This document shows, piece after piece, positions 1-7,733 of a stretch of DNA of 64,000 nt. This stretch comes from Candidatus Borkfalkia faecipullorum (GTDB lineage Bacteria > Bacillota > Clostridia > Christensenellales > Borkfalkiaceae). A program made the translations under genes and the position numbers. Numbering within the stretch: position 1 is the stretch's first letter; every line of letters begins with the position of its first letter. The DNA lies in assembly GCA_019114245.1 (NCBI GenBank), contig DXFX01000009.1, positions 1 to 64,000 of the forward strand, read 5' to 3'. A model generated the notes under the pieces. The model did not search any database. It worked only from the letters and a program-made list of their open reading frames with translations, and was not told where the DNA came from.

Positions 1-206
1 GACGGAAGGGCGGGGAAAGAAAATGACGGCGCGTTGCGAAGAGGGAGAAACGTCCCCGAAAAGCAACGCTCCGCCCCCGAAATGGGGTAAAAACGGCCGT
101 TTGCTCTCCGCGGGCTGTAGCCGGGACAGGCGAACATCAAAATGCCCCGCAAATAATTGCGGAGAGGGGAGATCGTAATTTACGGTTTTTGACCTGAAAG
201 ACCAAC
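1..206. other. No recognisable gene
   Basis: This stretch has no convincing reading frame with a start and ribosome binding site. One frame stays open from the window edge to a stop near 177-179, but its composition is not protein-like. Several GC-rich short inverted repeats are present and it runs into a terminator at 207-239, so it could be the 3' part of a transcript or a structured RNA. I could not match it to tmRNA, SRP RNA, RNase P or 6S RNA. Confidence 0.4.
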
Positions 207-239
207 GGGCCGTTCTCGGAAGAGAGCGGCCTGCTTTTT
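207..239 (+). terminator. Rho-independent terminator
   Basis: An 11-bp stem (GGGCCGTTCTC pairing with GAGAGCGGCCT, with two G-T wobbles) around a four-base loop is followed by a run of five T. It would end a transcript entering from the left of the window. Confidence 0.6.
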
Positions 240-334
240 GCATTTCAGAAAGGAAAACCATTGTTTCCGACAACGATGGACGCATACAAAGAATAAATCC
301 TACAAAAAAAGAGACTGTAACCGAAAGGGAAATG

Positions 335-375
335 ATATGCCCCCCAAAAGTTAGACACTTTTGGGGGGTGCATAT
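335..375. repeat. Perfect inverted repeat resembling an IS3-type end
   Basis: Six C plus AAAAG is mirrored by CTTTT plus six G around the loop TTAGACA (340-368), and flanking ATATG/CATAT extends the dyad. CCCCAAAAGTTAGACA resembles the terminal repeats of many IS3/IS150-group elements, of which this could be a remnant. No transposase is nearby. Because T residues follow, it could instead be a terminator. Confidence 0.35.
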
Positions 376-502
376 TTTTATGATTAAAAACGGAGAAAGC
401 AATATTAAAACCATACAGCAGCTCTGACAACTTATGATATGAAGAATTTATATTTTATATGGTTTTTAAACTTAAAGAAATACTGGATTATTTATGTAAA
501 TA

Positions 503-531
503 TTGATTTGATGAAACAGATGTGTTATAAT
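503..531 (+). promoter_or_regulatory. Sigma-A promoter
   Basis: TTGATT and TATAAT are separated by 17 nt in AT-rich DNA. The promoter lies just upstream of a tiny reading frame at 558 and could also transcribe the membrane protein at 722. Confidence 0.55.
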
Positions 532-557
532 AAGGGAAATCAAAGAGAGGATAAAAT

Positions 558-649
558 ATGATGTCAGAACATTTAAAAAAATACAGTTAAAACAGACAAA
601 AATCTCAGATGCTGCAAAGCAGAACAGGCAAGGCTTGTTATTGTCTTGA
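558..649 (+). pseudogene. Possible frameshifted remnant of a small helical protein
   Basis: ATGATG at 558 follows a good ribosome binding site (AGAGAGG) but the frame stops after ten codons at 590. Moving one frame within the seven-A run at 575-581 extends it through a basic, Gln/Lys-rich stretch (IQLKQTKISDAAKQNRQ) to a stop at 647-649. That is what a slipped homopolymer in a small HTH-like gene would look like. A functional leader peptide is an alternative. The fragment is too short to identify. Confidence 0.25.
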
Positions 650-721
650 ACGAAAAAATAATTTTTAAAACAGAAATGAGAGACTCAAATTCTCTGCAAT
701 TTATTCTTGGCGGAAAAAATC

Positions 722-1816
722 ATGAAAAATGTTTTGACAATTATACTTTATCCGTTTAAATTTTTGTATGCCTTAATTGATCCCGTTTTGAGGTATATCG
801 AGATGGGCATAAGTTTTATATTGAATTTGATAATCGGCGGATTTGTTGAGCTGATTTCTTTTATTCCCGATATATTTTTTATATCTACAGGCGAAGCAAT
901 TTTGGCAATCGCCTTTGGGGTATGTTGCGGAATATGGTTTGATTGTATTTTTATAGCTTTTTCAGGTTGGATGCTTTTTTACAAAATTTTATTTTGTATA
1001 GCAATCACTGTCGTATCATATTTCCTGCTTTATTTTGTTTTTGAATTTTTACTTGATATCATTACGTCAGCGGTTTCACTTGTGATAGTTGTCATACGAT
1101 TGGCAATATATTTGCCGTCCTCAGTATGGATGACGCTGATTAAAATATTGTCAATGATCCTCTGTTTTGCTGTCGAGCTGATTTTTTTCGGTACAAAGCT
1201 GTTTTTCGATTGGAAACTGTTGATAATATCATTGGCCATATTGGTCGGAGTAGGCCTGGTTATGTCAATCATTATGTTATTGATCAGACAAGATGTAAAA
1301 GTTCATTCCCTCGGGACATTGGGTGAAGTCGAATTGTCTGATCTGAAAGCTTTCAACAGTTCAATAGGCATATACATAATGTTGATGGCCGGCGTTCCCG
1401 TATACATAGGGAGAGCGATCGAGTATAAGAATGGAGGATTTCGCAAAAGGATCAGAGATTACCTGAGGGACAGTTCAAGCGCCAGGAAACATACGTCCGG
1501 GAGACTGATAAATGCAAATAAGAACAACCTGGATCTATACATAATTGAATTGGGGAGAGGAGAAGAAGACGTGGAATGGGTCAAAGAAGTTGAAAGTTCT
1601 ATGATCTCTGAAATTTTTACCGCCTTCAATAAGGTTGACAGTGCATTGCACTATGTGATCAATGTGTTAGGTTATATTTTGGCAGGAGCGTTTTTCGCTT
1701 TGGTTTGTAATGTCTTTATAGAAAATTATGTCGCCAAATGGGTTTTGACAGCGTTTGCAATATTCAATAGTATCTTATGTATAGTCTTTTATTTTATAGA
1801 AAACGCAAAAAAATAA
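722..1816 (+). CDS. Multi-pass membrane protein of unknown function
   Basis: I do not recognise this family. From ATG 722 the product is 364 residues; a TTG at 707 in the same frame would add five, and neither start has a strong ribosome binding site. About six hydrophobic segments fill the first 210 residues. A soluble, charged central part (about 215-300, rich in Lys/Arg/Glu) follows, and two more membrane segments lie near 315-360. Base composition is much more AT-rich than in the genes to its right. It stands alone, preceded by a promoter at 503-531 and an IS-end-like palindrome, which fits recent acquisition. The order of membrane bundle, cytoplasmic domain and membrane hairpin suggests a sensor or membrane-remodelling protein, but no catalytic motif is visible. 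Confidence 0.7.
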   Translation: MKNVLTIILYPFKFLYALIDPVLRYIEMGISFILNLIIGGFVELISFIPDIFFISTGEAILAIAFGVCCGIWFDCIFIAFSGWMLFYKILFCIAITVVSYFLLYFVFEFLLDIITSAVSLVIVVIRLAIYLPSSVWMTLIKILSMILCFAVELIFFGTKLFFDWKLLIISLAILVGVGLVMSIIMLLIRQDVKVHSLGTLGEVELSDLKAFNSSIGIYIMLMAGVPVYIGRAIEYKNGGFRKRIRDYLRDSSSARKHTSGRLINANKNNLDLYIIELGRGEEDVEWVKEVESSMISEIFTAFNKVDSALHYVINVLGYILAGAFFALVCNVFIENYVAKWVLTAFAIFNSILCIVFYFIENAKK

Positions 1817-1889
1817 TTTGATTCTTTACACGGTCAATATTTTATGATTTGTGCGGGTTGAAACTCCGCGCCGATAACCTTGCTCCTCA

Positions 1890-1918
1890 AAAAGCCCTCG
1901 CCGAAGCGGGGGGCTTTT
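1890..1918 (+). terminator. Rho-independent terminator
   Basis: AAAAGCCC pairs with GGGCTTTT around a GC-rich loop, ending in a short T run. It lies about 70 nt after the stop codon of the upstream membrane protein. Confidence 0.55.
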
Positions 1919-2132
1919 ACTTTCCCGAAAATACGGGCACGTCCTGAAAATATCTGTACAGTTCTCCGCGGATCCCGACAAGAAAAAGCTGTAAGAGCGC
2001 TTGATAAATCTTTTTCCTGTATTCTGTGCAGACTTCGCATCGTTTTGAAAAGTTTGCGGATGGTTTTGCAGGCAGGGGATACGGGGCCTGCACTGTAACA
2101 AATATACCAGTTTTGCATAATAAAAGGAAATC

Positions 2133-2161
2133 TTGACATTATAGCAGTTCTATGTTATAAT
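2133..2161 (+). promoter_or_regulatory. Consensus sigma-A promoter
   Basis: TTGACA and TATAAT, both perfect consensus, are separated by exactly 17 nt. It should drive the DUF4760-like/SLOG pair at high basal level unless the long leader is regulatory. Confidence 0.8.
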
Positions 2162-2386
2162 AAACAACATAAACAGAAAAAATTTGCTGCGGCAAAAATG
2201 CTGCGGCATGGGGTTTACGGAAAACGTGGGAGAAGGATACAAAGCAGACTTTTGCAGGTCTGTATTGCGGCGGCAAGAAATTTCCTTTTTGCAGGATCTC
2301 CGTTTTTCTGTTGAGGAAATGCGCGGAGTTTTTATAGAAAGTTCAAGACAGGGGAGGATTTTTTCAGTCAGCTTTGAGGAGACGCA

Positions 2387-2437
2387 ATGAAAAAGCGGCA
2401 GAAGAGGGCCTGTTTGAAGCGAGAAATGCCGATCTGA
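2387..2437 (+). CDS. Possible 16-residue basic leader peptide
   Basis: ATG 2387 follows TTGAGGAG at good spacing and opens a 16-codon frame encoding a strongly basic peptide (MKKRQKRACLKREMPI) that ends 62 nt before the next start. It sits in the leader made from the promoter at 2133. It may be an upstream ORF that affects translation of the next gene, or chance. The ribosome binding site and charge are the only evidence. Confidence 0.25.
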   Translation: MKKRQKRACLKREMPI

Positions 2438-2499
2438 GAGGAATGACATCTCCGAAAAGGGCGCTGAATTTACCGATCAACAAGAGAGGGGGGGATCGT

Positions 2500-2964
2500 A
2501 TGAATTGGGACATTGCAGCCAATATCGCAGAAGTGATAACGAGTGTTTCCCTGATTTTTGCAATTATACAGCTGATCCGCGAAAAGGGCAGTGAAAACAC
2601 GTCGGCGTTTTTTTATCTGCACCAGTATCTTTCACAGGAGCAGTTCAGTATCGCCAGGAAGAAAGTCAGGACGGAGCTCTTCAAAAAGAATTATGAGGAG
2701 TGGACGGAGGATGACAAGGAACAGGCCAACCGTGTCTGTGCAAGCTATGACCAGGCAGGCATTCTGATCAGCGGAAAAGTCATCAATCCGAAGACGGCGA
2801 GGGGGTTTTTATCGTCGTCCTGGGGGATCAGTATTATCGATCAGTATGAATGTCTGGATGATTTTCTCAGCGACTACCAGACCCCGGCGCAGACAGGCAA
2901 GGAATTTTTTCATCATTTTACATGGCTCTACGAGCAGGCAAAGAAGAATCAAAACAGAGGTTGA
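2500..2964 (+). CDS. DUF4760-like membrane-anchored protein
   Basis: 154 residues. ATG 2500 is chosen because GAGAGGGGGGG lies just upstream; in-frame starts at 2374 (TTG) and 2443 have poorer spacing and would add an unlikely basic tail. An N-terminal hydrophobic helix (about residues 8-26) precedes a helical, charged domain with Trp/Phe-rich segments. The layout of a single membrane helix and a soluble domain of about 125 residues matches DUF4760 proteins, whose function is unknown. The SLOG gene starts two bases after this stop, so the two are probably co-expressed. The family call is from memory of the pattern, not an alignment. Confidence 0.55.
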   Translation: MNWDIAANIAEVITSVSLIFAIIQLIREKGSENTSAFFYLHQYLSQEQFSIARKKVRTELFKKNYEEWTEDDKEQANRVCASYDQAGILISGKVINPKTARGFLSSSWGISIIDQYECLDDFLSDYQTPAQTGKEFFHHFTWLYEQAKKNQNRG

Positions 2965-2966
2965 TC

Positions 2967-3467
2967 ATGAATAAGATCGCATTTATCAGAACAGGCGGAC
3001 AAACGGGTGTGGACAGGGCGGCATTGGATCTTGCGAGGAAGTATAATATACCCATTCTCGGATGGTGTCCGAAAAACGGTTGGGCGGAAGATATGCCAGA
3101 GGCGCCCGGGATCCGTGCGCTTTTTCCTGAACTCAAAGAGACCCCGTCAGAGGATGTGGCACAGCGTACGCGTTGGAATGTGCGCGATTCACACGCCACA
3201 CTCATTATCAATCCCCGGCTTTCCCGCTTCTCTCAGGGGACAAGCGTGACGGAGCAAACTGCCAGGGAATTCGGCAGGCCCTATCTTGAAGTGCGCAGCG
3301 GTAAAAACGCACCGGAAGTCATCGGCTGGCTGAATGCGCTGGGGTATGAACTTACGCTCAACATCGGCGGTCCCCGTGCAAGCGAATGTCCGGAGGCATA
3401 CAAAAAGACGATCAAGATCATGGAGACCGTTATCCAGGTCGTGAACCACCTGGAGCCGAAAGTCTGA
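2967..3467 (+). CDS. SLOG-family nucleotide-binding protein (YpsA / putative molybdenum-carrier type)
   Basis: 166 residues from ATG 2967 with CAGAGG upstream. The N-terminus has the glycine-rich SLOG signature GGQTGVDRAALD at about residues 10-21, then GWCPKNGWAEDMPE, an ETPS.....RTRWNVRDSHATLI strand-loop and a SQGTSVT loop. This is the layout of the 'putative molybdenum carrier' / cpYpsA family, Rossmannoid proteins thought to bind nucleotides or nucleotide-derived ligands. SLOG proteins often act as sensors or enzymes in conflict and stress systems (family knowledge). Pairing with a small membrane-anchored DUF4760-like protein recalls ligand-sensing two-gene modules, but no effector can be named from sequence. 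Confidence 0.75.
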   Translation: MNKIAFIRTGGQTGVDRAALDLARKYNIPILGWCPKNGWAEDMPEAPGIRALFPELKETPSEDVAQRTRWNVRDSHATLIINPRLSRFSQGTSVTEQTAREFGRPYLEVRSGKNAPEVIGWLNALGYELTLNIGGPRASECPEAYKKTIKIMETVIQVVNHLEPKV

Positions 3468-3585
3468 ATCTTCCGAAATCAGAAGCGTAGCCGCGGCGGA
3501 TAAAATCTGCTTTCCGACCGTCTGAAAAACGGGGAAAATGCAGGAAAAAGCGGGAAGTCTTTCAAAAGACGTTGTTGCAACCCAA

Positions 3586-3604
3586 AAACAGGGGGACCCT
3601 GTTT
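3586..3604. other. Small perfect hairpin upstream of the RiPP maturase
   Basis: AAACAGGG/CCCTGTTT with a GGA loop lies about 80 nt before the maturase start. A second short dyad (GTCTTTCAAAAGAC) is just upstream. They may be leader structure or a weak terminator of the previous operon. Confidence 0.35.
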
Positions 3605-3686
3605 GTGTAAATTTATTGATTGCAGAGAATAAAGGCTTGGACGATCGGGCGGTCTGAAGTTCAGGAATGAGAAAGGGGTACAGTTG

Positions 3687-5018
3687 ATGAATAAGACAAA
3701 AATGGTCATTTTGGCGCACGATGCAATCATCAAGCATATCGGAGAGCAGTATTTTCTTGTCAGGGCGTCGTTCGATTATTCCAAAAAGCGGCTTTTACAA
3801 CTGACGGAATTGGGGGTTGCCATCGTTCGGTTCATCAAAGAGGCGCGGGCAGTGCAAAAGGTCGCCGAAACTTTTTCCTCTTATGCAAACGAAGAGACGA
3901 TAGAGGCATATCTTTCCTACCTGGATGAAAATAATTATGTGATCAGATGGGGCGGCGACAGCGATTCATATGTCAATCTCAGTTCCTTGCAAAAGGAGAT
4001 CTGGATGGAGGAACACGTTCCGTATGGCGCTACGATCGAACTGACTTCCCGCTGTAATTTCCGTTGCGTGCATTGCTATCTCGATCATTTTCACCAGACG
4101 GAGGATCTGACCTTTGATCAGATAAAATTTATTTTGGATGCACTTGCCAAGGCGGGCATGATGACAATTTTTCTTTCCGGCGGGGAACCGTTGCTGAGGA
4201 AAGATTTCAGGGAGATCTATCTATACGCAAAGAAACTCGGCTTTTTGCTGATGATCTTCACAAACGGATATTTGTTGGACGACGATCTGCTCGATCTGTT
4301 TTTGCAATATCCGCCGCTGGAGATCGATATTTCCCTGTATGGCTCCGACGATGCGGCATATGAGAGGGTAACAGGGGTCAAGGGCGCGTTTACAAGGATA
4401 AGAAACAACATCATCAAATACAAAAAACATGGCGTCTTTGTTTCCGCAAAGACCCCCGTCCTTACCATCATGAAAGACGATCTTGGGCGTATGAGAGATG
4501 TCGCGGCAGAATTGGATATTCCCTGGAGAATTACGTTTGACATAACGCCGACGATCGACAACGTATCCAAAGAAGAATACCGCCTTCCCGCCAAACAAGC
4601 GATGGAGTTATACAGAGAATTCGGAGATACATACTATGCCGATAAGGAAATTTTGTCGGAGCGATTGGGAAAGGGCGGGCAGATCGGCCGCCGCAGATAT
4701 GCTTGCGGCATGGGGAAGAGCAGCTGTTTTATTGATTATCGAGGGTATGTGAGTCCATGTATTGAAACAAGACATCGCGGCGTTTCGATTTTTGAAAATG
4801 ATTTTGATACGGTTTGGAAAAAGATCCGCGATATTTCCTACGAACAGCTTTCGGAGGAAGAGAATTATAAATGCCTTTCGTGTGATATAGCGTGTATCTG
4901 CAAGAGCTGTCCTGCGGTAAGAGAACGTTATTATGGATCGCCTGCCATAATAAAAAAACAGGATTGCGCTTTTGCGGAAGCATTAAAAGAAATTATACTT
5001 CGGGAGGAGAAACGGTAG
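3687..5018 (+). CDS. Radical SAM/SPASM peptide maturase with N-terminal PqqD-like domain
   Basis: 443 residues from ATG 3687 (GAAAGGGG upstream; an adjacent TTG at 3684 is less likely). The first 90 or so residues look like a PqqD/RRE-type peptide-binding domain. The radical SAM core begins with C123-x3-C127-x2-C130 (TSRCNFRCVHCYLDHF) followed by a FLSGGEPLLRKD motif, so it should bind the SAM-cleaving 4Fe-4S cluster. The C-terminus carries many cysteines (near 340, 346, 357 and 396-408, including CLSCDIACICKSC), as expected of a SPASM domain with auxiliary clusters. Such enzymes install thioether or C-C crosslinks in ribosomal peptides. Its stop codon overlaps the start of a Cys-rich 48-residue peptide, the likely substrate. 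No transporter or protease gene is adjacent. Confidence 0.9.
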   Translation: MNKTKMVILAHDAIIKHIGEQYFLVRASFDYSKKRLLQLTELGVAIVRFIKEARAVQKVAETFSSYANEETIEAYLSYLDENNYVIRWGGDSDSYVNLSSLQKEIWMEEHVPYGATIELTSRCNFRCVHCYLDHFHQTEDLTFDQIKFILDALAKAGMMTIFLSGGEPLLRKDFREIYLYAKKLGFLLMIFTNGYLLDDDLLDLFLQYPPLEIDISLYGSDDAAYERVTGVKGAFTRIRNNIIKYKKHGVFVSAKTPVLTIMKDDLGRMRDVAAELDIPWRITFDITPTIDNVSKEEYRLPAKQAMELYREFGDTYYADKEILSERLGKGGQIGRRRYACGMGKSSCFIDYRGYVSPCIETRHRGVSIFENDFDTVWKKIRDISYEQLSEEENYKCLSCDIACICKSCPAVRERYYGSPAIIKKQDCAFAEALKEIILREEKR

Positions 5019-5164
5019 TGGCAAATTTAAGTCTTTTTGTGGTGAGACAGGTTTTTGTGGATACGAACAGCCTGGGCGGATTCAAGTATGATTCCTCTTG
5101 TTCTTATTCCAAATCGGGAGACTGCTCAAGCTGCTGCTCTCTTGAACTTGTATTGACTCCTTAA
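5018..5164 (+). CDS. Cys-rich RiPP precursor peptide
   Basis: 48 residues starting at GTG 5018, whose G is the last base of the maturase TAG stop. GGGAGGAG lies at ideal spacing. The first 24 residues (MANLSLFVVRQVFVDTNSLG...) look like a hydrophobic leader, and the last 24 hold all four cysteines (positions 28, 36, 39, 40) among many Ser residues, ending CCSLELVLTP. Translational coupling to a SPASM maturase with an RRE-like domain makes it the probable substrate. The Cys/Ser pattern suits sulfur-to-carbon thioethers (sactipeptide or ranthipeptide-like), but spacing does not match the six-Cys SCIFF family or any class I know. No GG-type cleavage site or exporter is obvious; G20-G21 is a possible leader boundary. 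Confidence 0.75.
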   Translation: MANLSLFVVRQVFVDTNSLGGFKYDSSCSYSKSGDCSSCCSLELVLTP

Positions 5165-5174
5165 AGGGGCAAAA

Positions 5175-5216
5175 CATAAGCCGATGAAGCAGGCGGTTCA
5201 TCGGCTTATGAATTTT
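5175..5216 (+). terminator. Strong hairpin ending the RiPP operon
   Basis: A perfect 14-bp stem (CATAAGCCGATGAA with its complement) and an 8-nt loop are followed by AATTTT, ten bases after the precursor stop codon. It could also act as an attenuator or mRNA-stabilising element for the short precursor transcript. Confidence 0.75.
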
Positions 5217-5238
5217 CAGACAATGACTTTGTATAAGA

Positions 5239-5274
5239 CAACGGCAGCAAGTTCCTTACTGCCGTTGTTTTTTT
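5239..5274 (+). terminator. Second, classical Rho-independent terminator
   Basis: A perfect 9-bp stem CAACGGCAG/CTGCCGTTG is followed by seven T. The tandem arrangement with the hairpin at 5175 insulates the next operon from RiPP transcription. Confidence 0.85.
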
Positions 5275-5402
5275 ATGTCTGTTATTCTGAAAGGAATGCG
5301 CGGGGCGTTGCACAAATTTTTGACAAAAGAGGGAAAAAGAAAGCTGCCGTCTTGCGATCTGCAGGATATAGGAAAAAGATATAATATTTATAAAAGGAAT
5401 TC

Positions 5403-5431
5403 TTGTCAAAAAGGCATTTATGTGATATAAT
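5403..5431 (+). promoter_or_regulatory. Sigma-A promoter of the 21-kb operon
   Basis: TTGTCA and TATAAT separated by 17 nt, about 90 nt before the first gene. It is the only clear promoter found before the terminator at 26653, so thirteen genes probably depend on it. Confidence 0.75.
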
Positions 5432-5521
5432 CATAGTGTCGAATTATTGAGTATCGTGTTGAATTTTCACTGAAAATGGAATGACAACCATACAAAAACT
5501 GATTTTTTGGGGGCGAATGAG

Positions 5522-7729
5522 ATGTACGATATCAAGTGGAAAAATGACTTAAAAATGTATCTTCAAACATTTACGAGTTTTGTTTTTGAAGGGAATATCA
5601 ATGATCTTCAACCCGTGAAAGGGGAGGGGGAAGAGTATCGGTATCTTCCTCTTCACGAAGCGATCGCCGAACTTTACGGGGAGGAATACAGCGTCGTATT
5701 TTATGACCATACCAAACTGAGCGGGCTGGCGATCCCTGAGAAAAACAGCCGCGAAAACGAGAACGATCCGCAGCCCGCGCCTGTGTTGGATGAAAAATGG
5801 TTCAATTCCTTTGTTTTTGCGGAGCGTTCCCTGACGGTTCTGGATTCTTCGACGGGGGAAAGGATCCCGTCGCCCAATATAGCGCTGTTTCTGGAATATT
5901 ATCGGGACGAATACCTGAGAAAGAAAGATGAATCCACCAACAAAGGGTTTCAGGCGGATATTACCAAGGATATGCAGCGGATTTACGACGCCATGGCGGA
6001 TTTTGAGAAAAAGAGCGCTCAGCCGGAGTATAAAGACGCAAAGCCCTATCTCTTTATTTTGCCGGATGTTTCCAGGTATATGACGAGACCGGGCGAACCG
6101 ACGGAAAAGGAAAATGCAATCCTGTTGGTGCTGTTCAAGGCCATCCAACTTGTCGGGACGAGATGCAAACTCATGCTGTTTGTAGACAAGATGAACGACC
6201 TTCCGACCTGGTTTGAGTCGGAAAACAACAATTCGGCGATCAAGAAAATTTTTCTGCCGTCGCCGGACGGAAAATTCAGGGAGACATTTTATCGGCTCGA
6301 GATGAGTTCGGTCATGGAGCCCGTCGACGAAAAGAATCTTGACAAACTGATCAAGAAATTTTCTGCCTATACGGAAAACTTTTCGCTGCGCAGGCTGCAG
6401 CAGCTGAGGACGTTTATCGTCGAGGAGAGCCCCCATCAGGAATCGGGAGCGCCTTCCTACAGAAATCTGCAGAATATCGACAAGACCATCTTCCGTTTTG
6501 AAGTCGGTCAAAGCTATGACCCGTGGCGCGACCCCTCGCTGCGTACGACGATCAGGGAGCTTTCCGCCTCTCTGAACGAGATCGTGAAGGGTCAGCGCGT
6601 ACCCGTTGCGCGCGTTTCGGAAGTGATGAAATCCGCAGCCACGGGGGTCACGTCCAGCAAAAAGAACGATCGGCGTCCGCGCGCGATTTTCTTCTTTGCA
6701 GGCCCGACCGGCGTGGGTAAAACGGAGCTTTCCAAGCAACTCGCCGAAAAGATCTTCCTGAATCAGGACAGTATCATCCGCTTTGACATGAGCGAGTTCC
6801 AGCAGGATCATACAGAATCCAGGCTGTTCGGCGCGCCTCCCGGATACGTCGGTTACGAGGCGGGCGGCGAACTGACCAAGGCGATCAAGCAAAAGCCGTT
6901 CTCGGTGGTGTTGTTTGACGAAATTGAAAAGGCTTCACCGAGGATCTGGGATAAATTCCTGCAAATTTTGGGCGACGGCCGCCTTACGGACGGCAAGGGC
7001 GAGACGGTCTCCTTCACGCAGTCGATCATTATATTCACATCCAATCTGGGCATCACGTCGCTGTATCGCGACGATAAAAATAAGCAAAAGGCTCTCGAAG
7101 AAGTCGACGCCTCGATTTCGGCAACCCTGACGGCGTTGAAAACGTGTTCGGACGAGGACAAGACGGAGCTTGTCAAAAAATTGGTCGAACAGGAGCGCAG
7201 CCGCGCGGCGATCACTGGCCTTACGGTGGATCTGGCGGGGCGGGATCTCTTTACAAAATATTCTGACGAATACGGTATGCTCAACGATACGATGTATGTG
7301 ATGCCGACGGATGCGTTCAATGCGTTTGTTGAGAACTGTGTGCGGGACAGGATCGAAAATTATTTTGAACAGATCGGCAGGAGGGAAGTGCTCGGCCGTA
7401 TTGACAAAAGCAACATTCTGGTCTTTAACTTTATTTCGCCGAATGTGGCGGACGAGATCGCCATGAAAGCGATCAGGGATTATTGCGAGAACCTCAGAAC
7501 GGAAAACGAGAGCAGATTGAATCTTTCCGTGACAGACGCCGCCCTGGAATTCATCAAGGAACACACCAAGACGGCGGAGACGCTGAATTTCGGCGGACGC
7601 GGCGTTGTGACTTGCGTGGAAAAACTGGTCGGCTCTAAGGTCGGTGAGTTTATCTTTGAACACAGTGAGATCGGCCTTTCGGCAACGCTGGACTGTGTGG
7701 ACGGGGCTCTGGAAGTCAGATTAGGGTAG
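5522..7729 (+). CDS. ClpB/ClpA-type AAA+ ATPase
   Basis: 735 residues from ATG 5522, preceded by GGGGG at good spacing; a TTG at 5507 is an alternative. The first 330 or so residues are a divergent N-terminal part with an Asp-rich hydrophobic strand (PYLFILPDVSRYM) like a degenerate first AAA module. The second half is a typical Clp C-terminal ATPase: Walker A GPTGVGKT at 394-401, FDMSEFQ, a GYVGYE pore loop, Walker B VVLFDEIEKA near 463-472, sensor region FTSNLG, and a ClpB D2-small domain ending in FGGRGV. It should be a protein-remodelling or unfolding motor. No ClpP-binding loop was seen. It heads the GTPase operon, as ClpB-like ATPases do in several secretion or conflict systems. Confidence 0.85.
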   Translation: MYDIKWKNDLKMYLQTFTSFVFEGNINDLQPVKGEGEEYRYLPLHEAIAELYGEEYSVVFYDHTKLSGLAIPEKNSRENENDPQPAPVLDEKWFNSFVFAERSLTVLDSSTGERIPSPNIALFLEYYRDEYLRKKDESTNKGFQADITKDMQRIYDAMADFEKKSAQPEYKDAKPYLFILPDVSRYMTRPGEPTEKENAILLVLFKAIQLVGTRCKLMLFVDKMNDLPTWFESENNNSAIKKIFLPSPDGKFRETFYRLEMSSVMEPVDEKNLDKLIKKFSAYTENFSLRRLQQLRTFIVEESPHQESGAPSYRNLQNIDKTIFRFEVGQSYDPWRDPSLRTTIRELSASLNEIVKGQRVPVARVSEVMKSAATGVTSSKKNDRRPRAIFFFAGPTGVGKTELSKQLAEKIFLNQDSIIRFDMSEFQQDHTESRLFGAPPGYVGYEAGGELTKAIKQKPFSVVLFDEIEKASPRIWDKFLQILGDGRLTDGKGETVSFTQSIIIFTSNLGITSLYRDDKNKQKALEEVDASISATLTALKTCSDEDKTELVKKLVEQERSRAAITGLTVDLAGRDLFTKYSDEYGMLNDTMYVMPTDAFNAFVENCVRDRIENYFEQIGRREVLGRIDKSNILVFNFISPNVADEIAMKAIRDYCENLRTENESRLNLSVTDAALEFIKEHTKTAETLNFGGRGVVTCVEKLVGSKVGEFIFEHSEIGLSATLDCVDGALEVRLG

Positions 7730-7733
7730 TACG

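Larger units (their letters stand above)
1817..2499. other. Gene-poor region with terminator, promoter and long leader
   Basis: Overlapping short frames occur here on both strands, but none has good composition or spacing except the small frame at 2387. The stretch holds the terminator at 1890-1918, the consensus promoter at 2133-2161 and a roughly 330-nt transcribed leader before ATG 2500. No known riboswitch class was recognised in the leader. Confidence 0.5.

Noticed and set aside
1-206. Possible structured RNA (tmRNA, 6S or RNase P)
   Set aside because: Conserved core sequences of these RNAs were not found; left as unassigned.
2184-2390. 68-codon frame in the leader of the DUF4760/SLOG operon
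   Set aside because: It starts with a poor codon and no ribosome binding site, and the composition is not protein-like.
4892-5164. 90-codon version of the RiPP precursor frame
   Set aside because: Its first half is antiphase to the maturase gene; GTG 5018 with a GGGAGGAG site gives the natural 48-residue precursor.
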